Virus record (IMG/VR): IMGVR_UViG_3300044994_000060
Coordinates: 1-33,252 of that record
Source of the DNA: a virus
DNA length: 33,252 nucleotides
Reading direction: 5' to 3' (one strand)
Positions 1 to 5,739 of this stretch are shown here, one piece after another. A program made the translations under genes and the position numbers. Below the pieces are notes generated by a model. That model did not search any database and was not told the DNA's origin. It worked only from the letters and a program-made list of their open reading frames with translations. Every line of letters begins with the position of its first letter. The stretch's first letter is position 1.

Positions 1-51
1 TTCTTGAAGTGCGCCAAGGCGTGCCCGAAACCCATCAAGGAGAAGAAATGA
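1..51 (+). CDS. C-terminal end of an upstream gene (partial)
   Basis: Reading from base 1 in frame 1 gives sixteen codons, rich in Lys and Cys (FLKCAKACPKPIKEKK), closed by TGA at 49-51. That stop overlaps the ATG of the next gene as ATGA, the same coupling seen at most junctions in this genome, which is the main reason to believe it. The other two frames either stop at once or continue into the next gene. The gene lies mostly outside the window. By T7/phiKMV gene order it could be a terminase or late gene, but nothing visible identifies it. Confidence 0.5.
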   Translation, partial: FLKCAKACPKPIKEKK

Positions 52-236
52 GCACTCCCGACGCCCTGCCTGCCGTTGCGGGCCTCGCGCTGAGCAACCA
101 GCTGCGCAAGATCGTGGCCCTCGCCATTGCCGAAGCGCAACTGGAAAAGGACGTGTCCGGTACGCACACGAAGGCTACCAGCCTGGCTGCGTTCCTGACT
201 GCCGCGTCCACGGCCGTGAACGACATCATCCCGTGA
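48..236 (+). CDS. Small unknown protein before the endolysin
   Basis: A 62-residue protein starting at ATG 48, chosen over the in-frame GTG at 9 because an AAGGAG-type ribosome site lies just upstream at 38-43. It is Ala- and Leu-rich with two weakly hydrophobic helical stretches (about residues 6-20 and 42-60) separated by a charged linker. It has no clear membrane span, cysteine or known motif. The stop overlaps the endolysin ATG by one base (TGATG), so the two are probably co-translated. The position just before a SAR endolysin is where phiKMV has a pinholin, but the segments look too polar for that. Function not recognised. Confidence 0.6.
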   Translation: MSTPDALPAVAGLALSNQLRKIVALAIAEAQLEKDVSGTHTKATSLAAFLTAASTAVNDIIP

Positions 237-694
237 TGAAAGCCCGCATCGCCGTCGCAGCGCTCGCCGTGAGCGCCGGCGGTGTCGGCCTGATCGCTAC
301 CCACGAGGGCAACGTCCTTCGTGGGTACCTCGATCCCGTGGGCATCGTGACAGCCTGCCGCGGCCACACCGCCAGTGCCCAGCTTGGGCGCATCTACACC
401 GAGAAAGAATGCGACGCCCTGTTCCGGGCGGACATCATCGTGGCAGAGCGCGCCGTCAAGCGGGCTGTCACGATTCCCTTGGCTCAGCCCACCTACGACG
501 CCATCGTGAGCTTCACGTTCAACGTCGGGGAGGGTAACCTCCGTCGCAGCACGCTGCTGCGGAAGCTGAACGCCGGCGACATCGTCGGCGCCTGCAACGA
601 ACTGCCGCGCTGGAACAAGGCCGGCGGGCGCGTCCTGCCAGGCCTGGTCAAGCGCCGGGCAGAAGAACGCGCGCTTTGCCTGGAGGGCGCATGA
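236..694 (+). CDS. SAR endolysin (T4-type lysozyme, GH24)
   Basis: A 152-residue muramidase that cuts peptidoglycan in the periplasm. The catalytic triad spacing of the phage lysozyme family is visible: Glu24, eight residues, Asp33, five residues, Thr39 (HEG...LDPVGIVT). Residues 3-22 form a weakly hydrophobic Ala/Gly/Val segment with no signal cleavage site, typical of a signal-anchor-release domain as in P21 and P1 endolysins. Cys41, just after the active site, could take part in the disulfide switch of such enzymes. ATG 236 is preferred to GTG 233 because it overlaps the previous stop as TGATG. There is no separate ribosome site, which suggests translational coupling. The next gene's ATG at 691 overlaps this stop. 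Confidence 0.93.
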   Translation: MKARIAVAALAVSAGGVGLIATHEGNVLRGYLDPVGIVTACRGHTASAQLGRIYTEKECDALFRADIIVAERAVKRAVTIPLAQPTYDAIVSFTFNVGEGNLRRSTLLRKLNAGDIVGACNELPRWNKAGGRVLPGLVKRRAEERALCLEGA

Positions 695-2931
695 GGAAAT
701 ACATCATCGACCCTGCGCTCCCCGCGCCGGGAGACGTCAAGCCACTGCAGCCGGCGGCCGGCATCAGCACGACCGTGCAGGCCCCGCCCGCCCAGCTGTC
801 GGGGCAGGAGATATCCAACAGCGTCGGAAGTGTGCTCGACGGTACGCACGATGGAGTGTCCACGGCCTACGACCCGAACGCCCGCAAGGTAAACATCACC
901 AACACGGACAAGGGTTCCGTGGCCGTGGCGAGCCACGAGGCCGCCTCCGATCCTCATCCGCAGTACGAAACGGCAGCCGAGGTCAACTCGAAGATCGCTG
1001 CGCACAGCGCGGCTACTGATCCCCACGGTGACAGGGCCTACGCAGATAGCCAGGATGCCGCCCACGTAGCCGCTGCGGACCCGCACCCACAGTACGAGAC
1101 AGCGGCTGAAGTTGCGGCGCAGATCGCCACTCACGCTGCTGCCACCGACCCTCACGGGGATCGCGCGTACACGGACAGCCAGCTTTCCGCACACGCTTCG
1201 GCTAACGACCCGCACACAAACCTGAACGCCTCAAATCTGACGTCCGGCACTGTACCGGCTGCACGTCTGTCCGGGTCGTACAACATCGACATCACCGGGT
1301 CCGCCCCGTGGGGAGGTATCACCGGAAAGCCGACGACCTTATCCGGGTACGGCATCACTGACGCACAACCGCTCGCCAGCAACCTCACTGCGGTCGCAGA
1401 CCTCGCGTCCAACGGCCTGATTGCCAGAACTGGCAGTGGCGCTGTTGCGGCGCGGTCCATAGCCGTGTCAGGAACTGGTCTTTCGGTGTCGAACGCTGAC
1501 GGTGTGTCTGGCAACCCAACCGTCACGTCAAACGCGACGAGCGCAAACACCGCTTCCACTATCGTTGCCCGTGACGCATCTGGTAACTTCTCAGCCGGAA
1601 CGATTACTGCATCTCTAACTGGCGCCGCGTCGCTCAACGTGCTGAAGGCCGGTGATACGATGACTGGTAGTCTGACTATCAATGAGGCCGCCCAACAACT
1701 CGTGGTAAAGCGTACCGATAGTCAATATCTGGTCATTGAAAACAACCACACTACTACCGCTCCGCAAGTCACATCCTATTCTGCACCAGGTAATGCCAAG
1801 AGGATATTATTTCGGGCAACCACCGACGATGCGAATACTACTCTAACCGGTGGTTCTCTTGGGTTTGACTTTGACACATACAACAACACGATCTTTCAGA
1901 TCAATACAAGCGGAATCAACTGGAATGGTTCGGCGGCGGGCAACGGCTCAGGTATCACTAACCTGAACGCCTCCAACCTAGCGTCTGGTACCGTACCCGC
2001 TGCCCGTCTTGGTTCAGGATCACCTTCTAGTGCTAGGTTTCTGCGGGGTGACGGGGCTTGGTCAAATCAGATTGTTGGCGATTACATTTCAGTAAACAGA
2101 GACAATAATAGCGGTTTTGAAATCCGAACTGGTAATCAAGCCACTGATGAGAAGTCTTGGTTTTGGATAAGCAGTGGAAGTCAGATTTCGCTCAGGGCCT
2201 ACAATGATACAGGTAATGCTGAGCAGCCCGCCATGCGGTTTACCCGTTCTGGCTATACCGTAACCGGCTGGGATTTCTACGTCAACAACAACTCTGTCAT
2301 CAGCGCCAACAGCGACCGGAGAGTGACAATCGGTGCGCCTGCATCCGGATCACATACCATTGGTGGAGATGTGGCGTTTCTGGGGATTATTGGCCTCAAG
2401 CCCGCTGGTGTTGGGGGCTGCTCTTTGGTGTATGGCGCGTCGAACCGCTCGGGGTACATATCGTTTTTATCTTCGAGCAACGTCAGGCAAGGATACATTG
2501 GGTACTCGGACACGAACAACGCATCCGACACAGGGGACATTCCTTACTTCGCCGGCTCTCACACGTTCACTGGGCAGATAAGGGTCGCGTCCGGGTCCGT
2601 TTCGGCCCCTGGCCTGTCGTTTTCGGGAGACACGGACACCGGCCTGTTCCGGCCCGCGGCGGACATCGTCGCGCTTGCCACGAACGGCGTGGAAAGGTTC
2701 CGCATCCGGGCGAACGGGACTGCGACCTTTGAGCAAAACCTCGGCCTGAATACCTCCTCTCCCACGAAGGCCCTGGACATCAACTCCGACAGCTTCCGTC
2801 TTCGCACCGCCAAGACCCCGGCCAGCGCTACTGCCGCCGGCGAAACTGGCGAAATTTGCTGGGACGCAAATTACCTCTACATCTGCATCGCAACGAACAC
2901 CTGGAGGCGCATCGCTCATGCAACCTGGTAA
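691..2931 (+). CDS. Tail fiber protein with phage-tail repeats
   Basis: A 746-residue fiber, starting at ATG 691 (ATGA overlap with the endolysin stop). Residues about 70-175 hold tandem phage-tail-like repeats: two DPHPQYETAAEV units, two DPHGDRAY units and four AH(x)nDPH turns. Next come LNASNLxSGTVPAARL motifs (twice) and a GITGKPTTLSGYGITDAQP motif common in fiber shafts. The C-terminus has a GLSFSGDTDTGLFRPAADIV block and ends with GEICWDANYLYIC...TW, a common tail-fiber ending. No T7 gp17-type N-terminal anchor and no S74 chaperone domain are seen, so attachment may differ from T7. The middle (about 1680-2300) is clearly less GC-rich than its flanks, suggesting exchange of the receptor-binding part. 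It sits between endolysin and spanins. Confidence 0.9.
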   Translation: MRKYIIDPALPAPGDVKPLQPAAGISTTVQAPPAQLSGQEISNSVGSVLDGTHDGVSTAYDPNARKVNITNTDKGSVAVASHEAASDPHPQYETAAEVNSKIAAHSAATDPHGDRAYADSQDAAHVAAADPHPQYETAAEVAAQIATHAAATDPHGDRAYTDSQLSAHASANDPHTNLNASNLTSGTVPAARLSGSYNIDITGSAPWGGITGKPTTLSGYGITDAQPLASNLTAVADLASNGLIARTGSGAVAARSIAVSGTGLSVSNADGVSGNPTVTSNATSANTASTIVARDASGNFSAGTITASLTGAASLNVLKAGDTMTGSLTINEAAQQLVVKRTDSQYLVIENNHTTTAPQVTSYSAPGNAKRILFRATTDDANTTLTGGSLGFDFDTYNNTIFQINTSGINWNGSAAGNGSGITNLNASNLASGTVPAARLGSGSPSSARFLRGDGAWSNQIVGDYISVNRDNNSGFEIRTGNQATDEKSWFWISSGSQISLRAYNDTGNAEQPAMRFTRSGYTVTGWDFYVNNNSVISANSDRRVTIGAPASGSHTIGGDVAFLGIIGLKPAGVGGCSLVYGASNRSGYISFLSSSNVRQGYIGYSDTNNASDTGDIPYFAGSHTFTGQIRVASGSVSAPGLSFSGDTDTGLFRPAADIVALATNGVERFRIRANGTATFEQNLGLNTSSPTKALDINSDSFRLRTAKTPASATAAGETGEICWDANYLYICIATNTWRRIAHATW

Positions 2932-3265
2932 CATCAACCACCACTTCGGCGCTGGAGTGTACGTCAAGGAGATGCACGTCGCCGCCGGCGAGCAGATCAT
3001 CAAGCACGCGCACACCTACGACCACCTGTCGTTCCTGGTGTCCGGCTCCGTGACCCTGTTCCGCGAAGGCTACAAGCCTCAGGAGCTGACCGGCCCCTGC
3101 AGCATCACCACCCCGGCCGGCGTGCACCACGGCGTGCGCGCCCTGACGGACGCCGTGTGGCTGTGCATCCACCCCGTCAACGAGCAGAACGTGCCCGTAA
3201 TCGAGCCCGACGAGCCTCAGATCGACGGCCTGATCGAGGCGATGTCCGAGGAGGCGCCGGAATGA
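2918..3265 (+). CDS. Cupin-fold protein
   Basis: A 115-residue single-domain cupin. Motif 1 is recognisable around residues 24-43 (GEQIIKHAHTYDHLSFLVSG) with His30 and His32. The usual Glu of this motif is replaced, with Asp35/His36 nearby. Motif 2 is GPCSITTPAGVHHGV (59-73) with Pro66, Gly68 and His70/His71. These would form a metal-binding beta barrel. ATG 2918 lies inside the end of the fiber gene (14-base overlap) with GGAGG at 2903-2907. The stop overlaps the Rz start as ATGA. Small cupins next to fiber genes are seen in other phages, and a virion or sugar-related role is possible. No substrate can be read from the sequence. Confidence 0.8.
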   Translation: MQPGNINHHFGAGVYVKEMHVAAGEQIIKHAHTYDHLSFLVSGSVTLFREGYKPQELTGPCSITTPAGVHHGVRALTDAVWLCIHPVNEQNVPVIEPDEPQIDGLIEAMSEEAPE

Positions 3266-3570
3266 GGCCCCTGATCATCCTCGCCGTGCTCCTGGCGGCC
3301 TCCGTCCTGGTGGCCGGGGAGCTGGGCCGCCGGCTGTTCAAGCAGCAGGCCGAGCACCGGGTCCAGATCGCCGCCCTGGAGGAAGCCCTGGAAGCCTCTT
3401 CCAAAGCGCGCAAGCGGGCGGAGGCTGCTCTGGTACTGGCGGCCCGGAAAAACGCCGCCACGGCCCGGGAAAGGGCCTCTACGGGGGCCTCCCTGGCGGC
3501 CGCCGCCGCTTCCGCCCCGGACTGGGCTGACCAGCCGGTCCCCGAGGAGGTCCGCCGTGCCATCGAGTAA
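3262..3570 (+). CDS. Rz: i-spanin, Rz-like inner-membrane lysis protein
   Basis: A 102-residue protein with one N-terminal membrane span (residues 4-19), then a charged, Ala/Glu/Lys/Arg-rich coiled-coil periplasmic helix (about 25-75). It ends with APDWADQPVPEEVRRAIE, the C-terminal pattern typical of Rz proteins (WA..PVP..VRRA). It would bridge to the lipoprotein Rz1 and fuse the two membranes in the last step of lysis. The start is ATG 3262, overlapping the cupin stop as ATGA. The longer open frame beginning at 3157 lies inside the cupin gene. The Rz1 gene begins inside its 3' end in another frame, the classical overlapped spanin arrangement. Confidence 0.9.
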   Translation: MRPLIILAVLLAASVLVAGELGRRLFKQQAEHRVQIAALEEALEASSKARKRAEAALVLAARKNAATARERASTGASLAAAAASAPDWADQPVPEEVRRAIE

Positions 3571-3796
3571 GCTCCTGGTGGCCCTCCTGGCCGGCCTCCT
3601 GGCCGGCTGCCAGGTCACCGTACCCAAGGCCATGCCCCGTGAGCTGCCTCCGGAGGCCCTGTTGGCCCCCTGCCCGGACCCGAAACGCGAGCTGCGGACG
3701 AACCGGGACCTCGCCGAGTACATCCTGGACCTGCGCCAGGCCCTCGCCAACTGTGACAACGACAAGACTGCCCTCCGTGAGTGGGCCAAGGAGTAA
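3557..3796 (+). CDS. Rz1: o-spanin, Rz1-like outer-membrane lipoprotein
   Basis: A 79-residue lipoprotein starting at GTG 3557 with a strong GAGGAGG site at 3544-3550. Residues 5-18 form a short hydrophobic signal ending in the lipobox LLAG-Cys18, so the mature protein would be lipidated and sorted to the outer membrane. After the lipobox come Pro-rich residues (VPKAMPRELPPEALLAPCPDP) and then a helical tail. This Pro-rich part is typical of Rz1 and would contact Rz. The gene overlaps Rz by 14 bases out of frame. At 61 mature residues it is within the usual range. Confidence 0.9.
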   Translation: MPSSKLLVALLAGLLAGCQVTVPKAMPRELPPEALLAPCPDPKRELRTNRDLAEYILDLRQALANCDNDKTALREWAKE

Positions 3797-3799
3797 CCC

Positions 3800-4174
3800 A
3801 TGTCTCAATCCTTCGGAGCACGCTCCGGAATCATCGAGTCCGAACTGATCGACGGCGTCAACGACGCGGTCGTCGTGGAGCTGAAGGGCGCCGATGGCGC
3901 CGCGTTCTGGCTGTCGGACGCCGTGTCCCTGGCCGGCCTGACCCTCGTACCCGAACTGCGGTACGGGAACATCTGGAAAGCCGGCGTGATGTTCACGTCC
4001 AACCAGACCTCCAACACCCCCATCACCGTCAGCGCGACGCTGACCTCCGCACCGAACTACGCTTTCGTCGTCCCATCCCAGGGCGCGGACGCAATTCGCC
4101 TGCGGGCCAGCGCCATCACTGGCGGCTCGGTTACCCTGCGCGGCCGGGCTTGCGACATCTACTCGATCCGCTGA
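3800..4174 (+). CDS. Unknown protein, possible beta-rich virion component
   Basis: A 124-residue protein, start ATG 3800 with AAGGAG at 3788-3793. It is rich in alternating polar and hydrophobic stretches with many Ser, Thr, Gly and Val residues (for example residues 60-110), suggesting a beta fold. It has no signal, membrane span or known catalytic motif. The composition resembles small decoration or fiber-associated proteins, but this is only an impression. It sits between Rz1 and a small membrane protein at the right end of the late block and is probably co-expressed with lysis and tail genes. Confidence 0.7.
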   Translation: MSQSFGARSGIIESELIDGVNDAVVVELKGADGAAFWLSDAVSLAGLTLVPELRYGNIWKAGVMFTSNQTSNTPITVSATLTSAPNYAFVVPSQGADAIRLRASAITGGSVTLRGRACDIYSIR

Positions 4175-4186
4175 TAGGAGCTGGTC

Positions 4187-4471
4187 ATGTTCATCATCCC
4201 GCATGACAAGGCCCTGCACTTCGTGTACGGCACCGTTGTCTTCACGGCGGCGTTCATCGCTGCAGTGGCAGCGGGGCTCTCAGGTCCCTTGATCGCCTCC
4301 GCCGCCGTTGCCCTCGTGGCCCTCGGCAAGGAGATCAAGGACCGCCTGGAGAACCGCGCTGCAGCAAAGGCCGGTCTCCCGCCTCCGCACAGTGTCGAGT
4401 TTCTTGACATCCTGTGGACGGTTGCCCCGGCAGTCCTGTTCAGCGCCTGCCTGGCCGCCCAGCAGTACTGA
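4187..4471 (+). CDS. Small membrane protein, holin candidate
   Basis: A 94-residue protein with AGGAG at 4176-4180 before ATG 4187. Three hydrophobic segments are visible: about 12-30, 32-48 and 74-91. A charged helix (GKEIKDRLENR, 48-57) separates the second and third. The pattern HDKALHFVYG...GKEIKDRLE...FLDILWT resembles small phage and bacterial membrane proteins of the YfiM/DUF2279 type. Its place at the end of the lysis genes and the lack of another obvious holin make it the best holin candidate here, but this is inference from topology and position. Confidence 0.7.
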   Translation: MFIIPHDKALHFVYGTVVFTAAFIAAVAAGLSGPLIASAAVALVALGKEIKDRLENRAAAKAGLPPPHSVEFLDILWTVAPAVLFSACLAAQQY

Positions 4472-4496
4472 AAATCGGGCCGTAGAGGCGCCGAAA

Positions 4497-4526
4497 GGGG
4501 CTGGTGGCTACTAGGGTAGCGGCCCC
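4497..4526 (+). terminator. Hairpin after the last late gene
   Basis: An inner stem GCTAC/GTAGC with a TAGG loop is enclosed by GGGGC (4497-4501) and GCCCC (4522-4526), with unequal internal loops. It lies 25 bases after the last late stop codon. No T-run follows, so it may be an RNA-end stabiliser rather than an intrinsic terminator. Confidence 0.4.
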
Positions 4527-4557
4527 CTCCAGAAAACGGCTCCACGGGCCGGAAAAG

Positions 4558-4593
4558 GGCCTTCCTGGGCATTCTGTGCCGCCCGGGAAGGCC
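4558..4593 (+). terminator. Strong 13-bp inverted repeat downstream of the late genes
   Basis: Arms 4558-4570 and 4581-4593 (GGCCTTCCTGGGC and GCCCGGGAAGGCC) pair at all 13 positions in RNA with one G-U pair, around a 10-base loop. No T-run follows. It may slow or stop the phage polymerase, or protect the 3' end of late mRNA. A terminator role is inferred from strength and position only. Confidence 0.45.
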
Positions 4594-4690
4594 GGTCTGG
4601 AGGCCAGGAGGCAATTTGGGGTTGCGCTGGTGAGGGGGCACCTCCCACTTCAAACCCGCGCGCGACCCCCCGTGCCCCCGGGCCGCCGCC

Positions 4691-4720
4691 CACGCGCGCA
4701 CACGCGCACACGCGCGCATA
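4691..4720. other. 30-bp perfect pyrimidine-purine alternation (Z-DNA-prone)
   Basis: Every step from 4691 to 4720 alternates C or T with A or G, mostly CG and CA dinucleotides. The surrounding bases (about 4655-4785) are also packed with CGCG and GCGC. Such tracts can form left-handed DNA under negative supercoiling. No gene is visible here. Confidence 0.6.
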
Positions 4721-4802
4721 ATGCGCGGGCGCGATCCGCGCGCGTCAACGCGCGACTAGAGAATCGCGCGACGCGCCCGCCCGCACCCGGGCTCGAGCCC
4801 CG

Positions 4803-4816
4803 GTCCCTATACTGGC
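4803..4816 (+). promoter_or_regulatory. Candidate phage RNA polymerase promoter near the genome end
   Basis: CCTATACTGGC at 4806-4816 is identical to the strings at 21881 and 25662, which lie directly before late genes. Bases before it are GGTC. No coding gene follows for 900 bases, so it may act like T7 phiOR, the promoter near the right end used for replication or packaging. Assigning it to the phage polymerase is inference. Confidence 0.6.
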
Positions 4817-4817
4817 A

Positions 4818-4845
4818 GGGGGGGGGGAGTAGGGGGATAGGGATA
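4818..4845 (+). other. G10 run and possible G-quadruplex
   Basis: A run of ten G at 4818-4827 is followed by GGGGG (4832-4836) and GGG (4840-4842), with short A/T-containing gaps, so four G-tracts are available on this strand. It begins one base after the end of the candidate promoter core. Confidence 0.5.
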
Positions 4846-4957
4846 GGTTACTAGGATAGGTTACTAGATAGGCTATAGAGATAGGCTTCTAGGATAGGCT
4901 ATAGAGATAGGTTACTAGATAGGCTTCTAGGATAGGCTTCTAGGATAGGCTATAGGG
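4841..4957. repeat. Nine tandem 12-14-bp GATAGG units
   Basis: Units start at 4841, 4854, 4867, 4880, 4893, 4906, 4918, 4931 and 4944. Each contains GATAGG followed by one of three endings: TTACTA, CTATAG(A) or CTTCTAG. I counted 22 G+C in the 60 bases 4861-4920, far below the coding DNA. It resembles in position the short repeats inside T7 ends (SRL/SRR), although the unit sequence differs. No convincing gene overlaps it. Confidence 0.85.
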
Positions 4958-4963
4958 AAGGGG

Positions 4964-5027
4964 CTATCTGTATGCTCTACCCTACCCTGTCCTACCTATC
5001 TGTATGCTCTACCCGTATGCTCTACCC
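4964..5027. repeat. Direct repeat of 19 bp plus a partial third copy
   Basis: CTATCTGTATGCTCTACCC occurs exactly at 4964-4982 and 4996-5014. A third partial copy lacking the first six bases starts at 5015. It directly follows the GATAGG array and precedes the CCTACAGG array. Confidence 0.8.
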
Positions 5028-5075
5028 TACAGGACCCCTACAGGGAACCTACAGGTCCCTGCAGGACCCTACAGG
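5026..5075. repeat. Five CCTRCAGG octamers at 10-11-bp spacing
   Basis: CCTACAGG starts at 5026, 5037, 5048 and 5068, and CCTGCAGG starts at 5058. Steps are 11, 11, 10 and 10 bases, close to one helical turn, so all copies face the same side of the DNA. This fits a protein-binding array near the genome end, comparable in place to the CCTAAAG repeats of T7. Confidence 0.75.
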
Positions 5076-5159
5076 GACCTATCCGGTAAGGTTAGGGTTT
5101 CCCAGTTCACAAGGTTCTAGGATGCCGCTACATTACGCCCATCGCAACAACTGGAGACT

Positions 5160-5176
5160 GACAGACAGACAGACAG
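5160..5176. repeat. Tetranucleotide (ACAG)4 microrepeat
   Basis: About four copies of ACAG/GACA run without interruption. Such tracts may vary in length by slippage. Nothing coding lies here. Confidence 0.6.
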
Positions 5177-5195
5177 TAGCCGGCGGTCAAGGTAG

Positions 5196-5213
5196 ATTAG
5201 GGTTTTCCCTAAT
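5196..5213. repeat. Perfect 7-bp inverted repeat
   Basis: ATTAGGG (5196-5202) and CCCTAAT (5207-5213) flank TTTT. A related GGTTAGGGTTTCCC string lies about 100 bases upstream. It is 59 bases before the host promoter and could be a terminator or binding site. No role is clear. Confidence 0.45.
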
Positions 5214-5271
5214 AGACAACCTAGGGCGCATCGGCTACAGTACAGATCATCGGATGACACCTAAACAGGGG

Positions 5272-5300
5272 TTGACAAAGCTCCCGGTTTGTGGTATAGT
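5272..5300 (+). promoter_or_regulatory. Near-consensus host sigma70 early promoter
   Basis: TTGACA at 5272-5277 matches the -35 consensus fully. A 17-base spacer follows, then TATAGT at 5295-5300 (5 of 6 -10 positions). Transcription would start near 5306-5308. It lies just after the repeat-rich end region and before the first early gene, where T7 carries A1-A3. It is the only strong host promoter I see and probably drives the whole early and middle block through the phage RNA polymerase. Confidence 0.9.
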
Positions 5301-5739
5301 CCGGATACAGTGCCGCCATGGTACCGCAGCCCACCGTAGGGTGACGTGCTGCTACCCGGCTAGCACTGCGTGGTGAAAATGCGATGACGGGCCACAATGC
5401 CCTAGCAGAGTACCGGCCACGATAAACATGCGGCAAACCTATGCCACCTCGGGGAAAATGGTGCAGTGTAGTGCTGCATAGTGGAACCCGGGGAAGAGCA
5501 TAGCGGCAGGGTAAAGACCCTGAAGTCGGCGCCTACAGCGTACCGGCGGATCTACCCGGCAGCCCCATATTCGGTTCCGCGTCAAATACGATGCGGAAGC
5601 GAGATAACTGCTACGGCGATTGTGGCGATGATAACGTAGGGCAAAGTCCACGCCCGCCCCATAGTGACAGTGTGGGGGATAGCGTCTACCGGATGCTATC
5701 CCCTGCACTGTCGCAGGACAACCTATCGGAGAATCCCGA
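5301..5739 (+). other. Long non-coding early leader
   Basis: About 430 bases between the host promoter and the first early gene with no credible open frame. Visible structure includes TTCCGC (5575-5580) pairing with GCGGAA (5593-5598) and the 18-bp hairpin listed separately. The remaining sequence shows no tRNA or known riboswitch that I can recognise. Confidence 0.5.
5666..5712 (+). promoter_or_regulatory. 18-bp leader hairpin just before the first early gene
   Basis: Arms 5666-5683 and 5695-5712 pair at all 18 positions in the + strand RNA (two adjacent G-U pairs) around an 11-base loop. The minus-strand transcript would have two mismatches instead, so RNA on this strand seems to be what is selected. 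It ends 16 bases before the ribosome site of the first early gene. It could be an RNase III site as in T7 early mRNA, or a translation control. Confidence 0.6.

Noticed and set aside
48-236. Pinholin partner of the SAR endolysin
   Set aside because: The two weakly hydrophobic stretches contain too many polar and charged residues for stable membrane spans.
493-1215. Long minus-strand open frames across the fiber, replication and structural genes
   Set aside because: High G+C removes stop codons, giving long shadow frames. None has a ribosome site, known motif or sensible composition, and all overlap strong + strand genes.
4504-4854. A 116-codon + frame in the CGCG-rich zone
   Set aside because: The product is an Arg/Pro/Ala low-complexity string caused by CG repeats. 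The start has no ribosome site and the frame crosses hairpins and the candidate promoter.
4841-4957. CRISPR array
   Set aside because: Units of 12-14 bp are tandem without spacers of typical length, and no cas gene is present.
4972-5376. A 134-codon + frame through the repeat region
   Set aside because: It is made of translated short repeats and runs across the host promoter. No ribosome site or gene-like composition was seen.
5301-5739. tRNA or known riboswitch in the early leader
   Set aside because: I looked for a T-arm GGTTCRA pattern with pairing acceptor ends and found none. No known riboswitch core was recognised.
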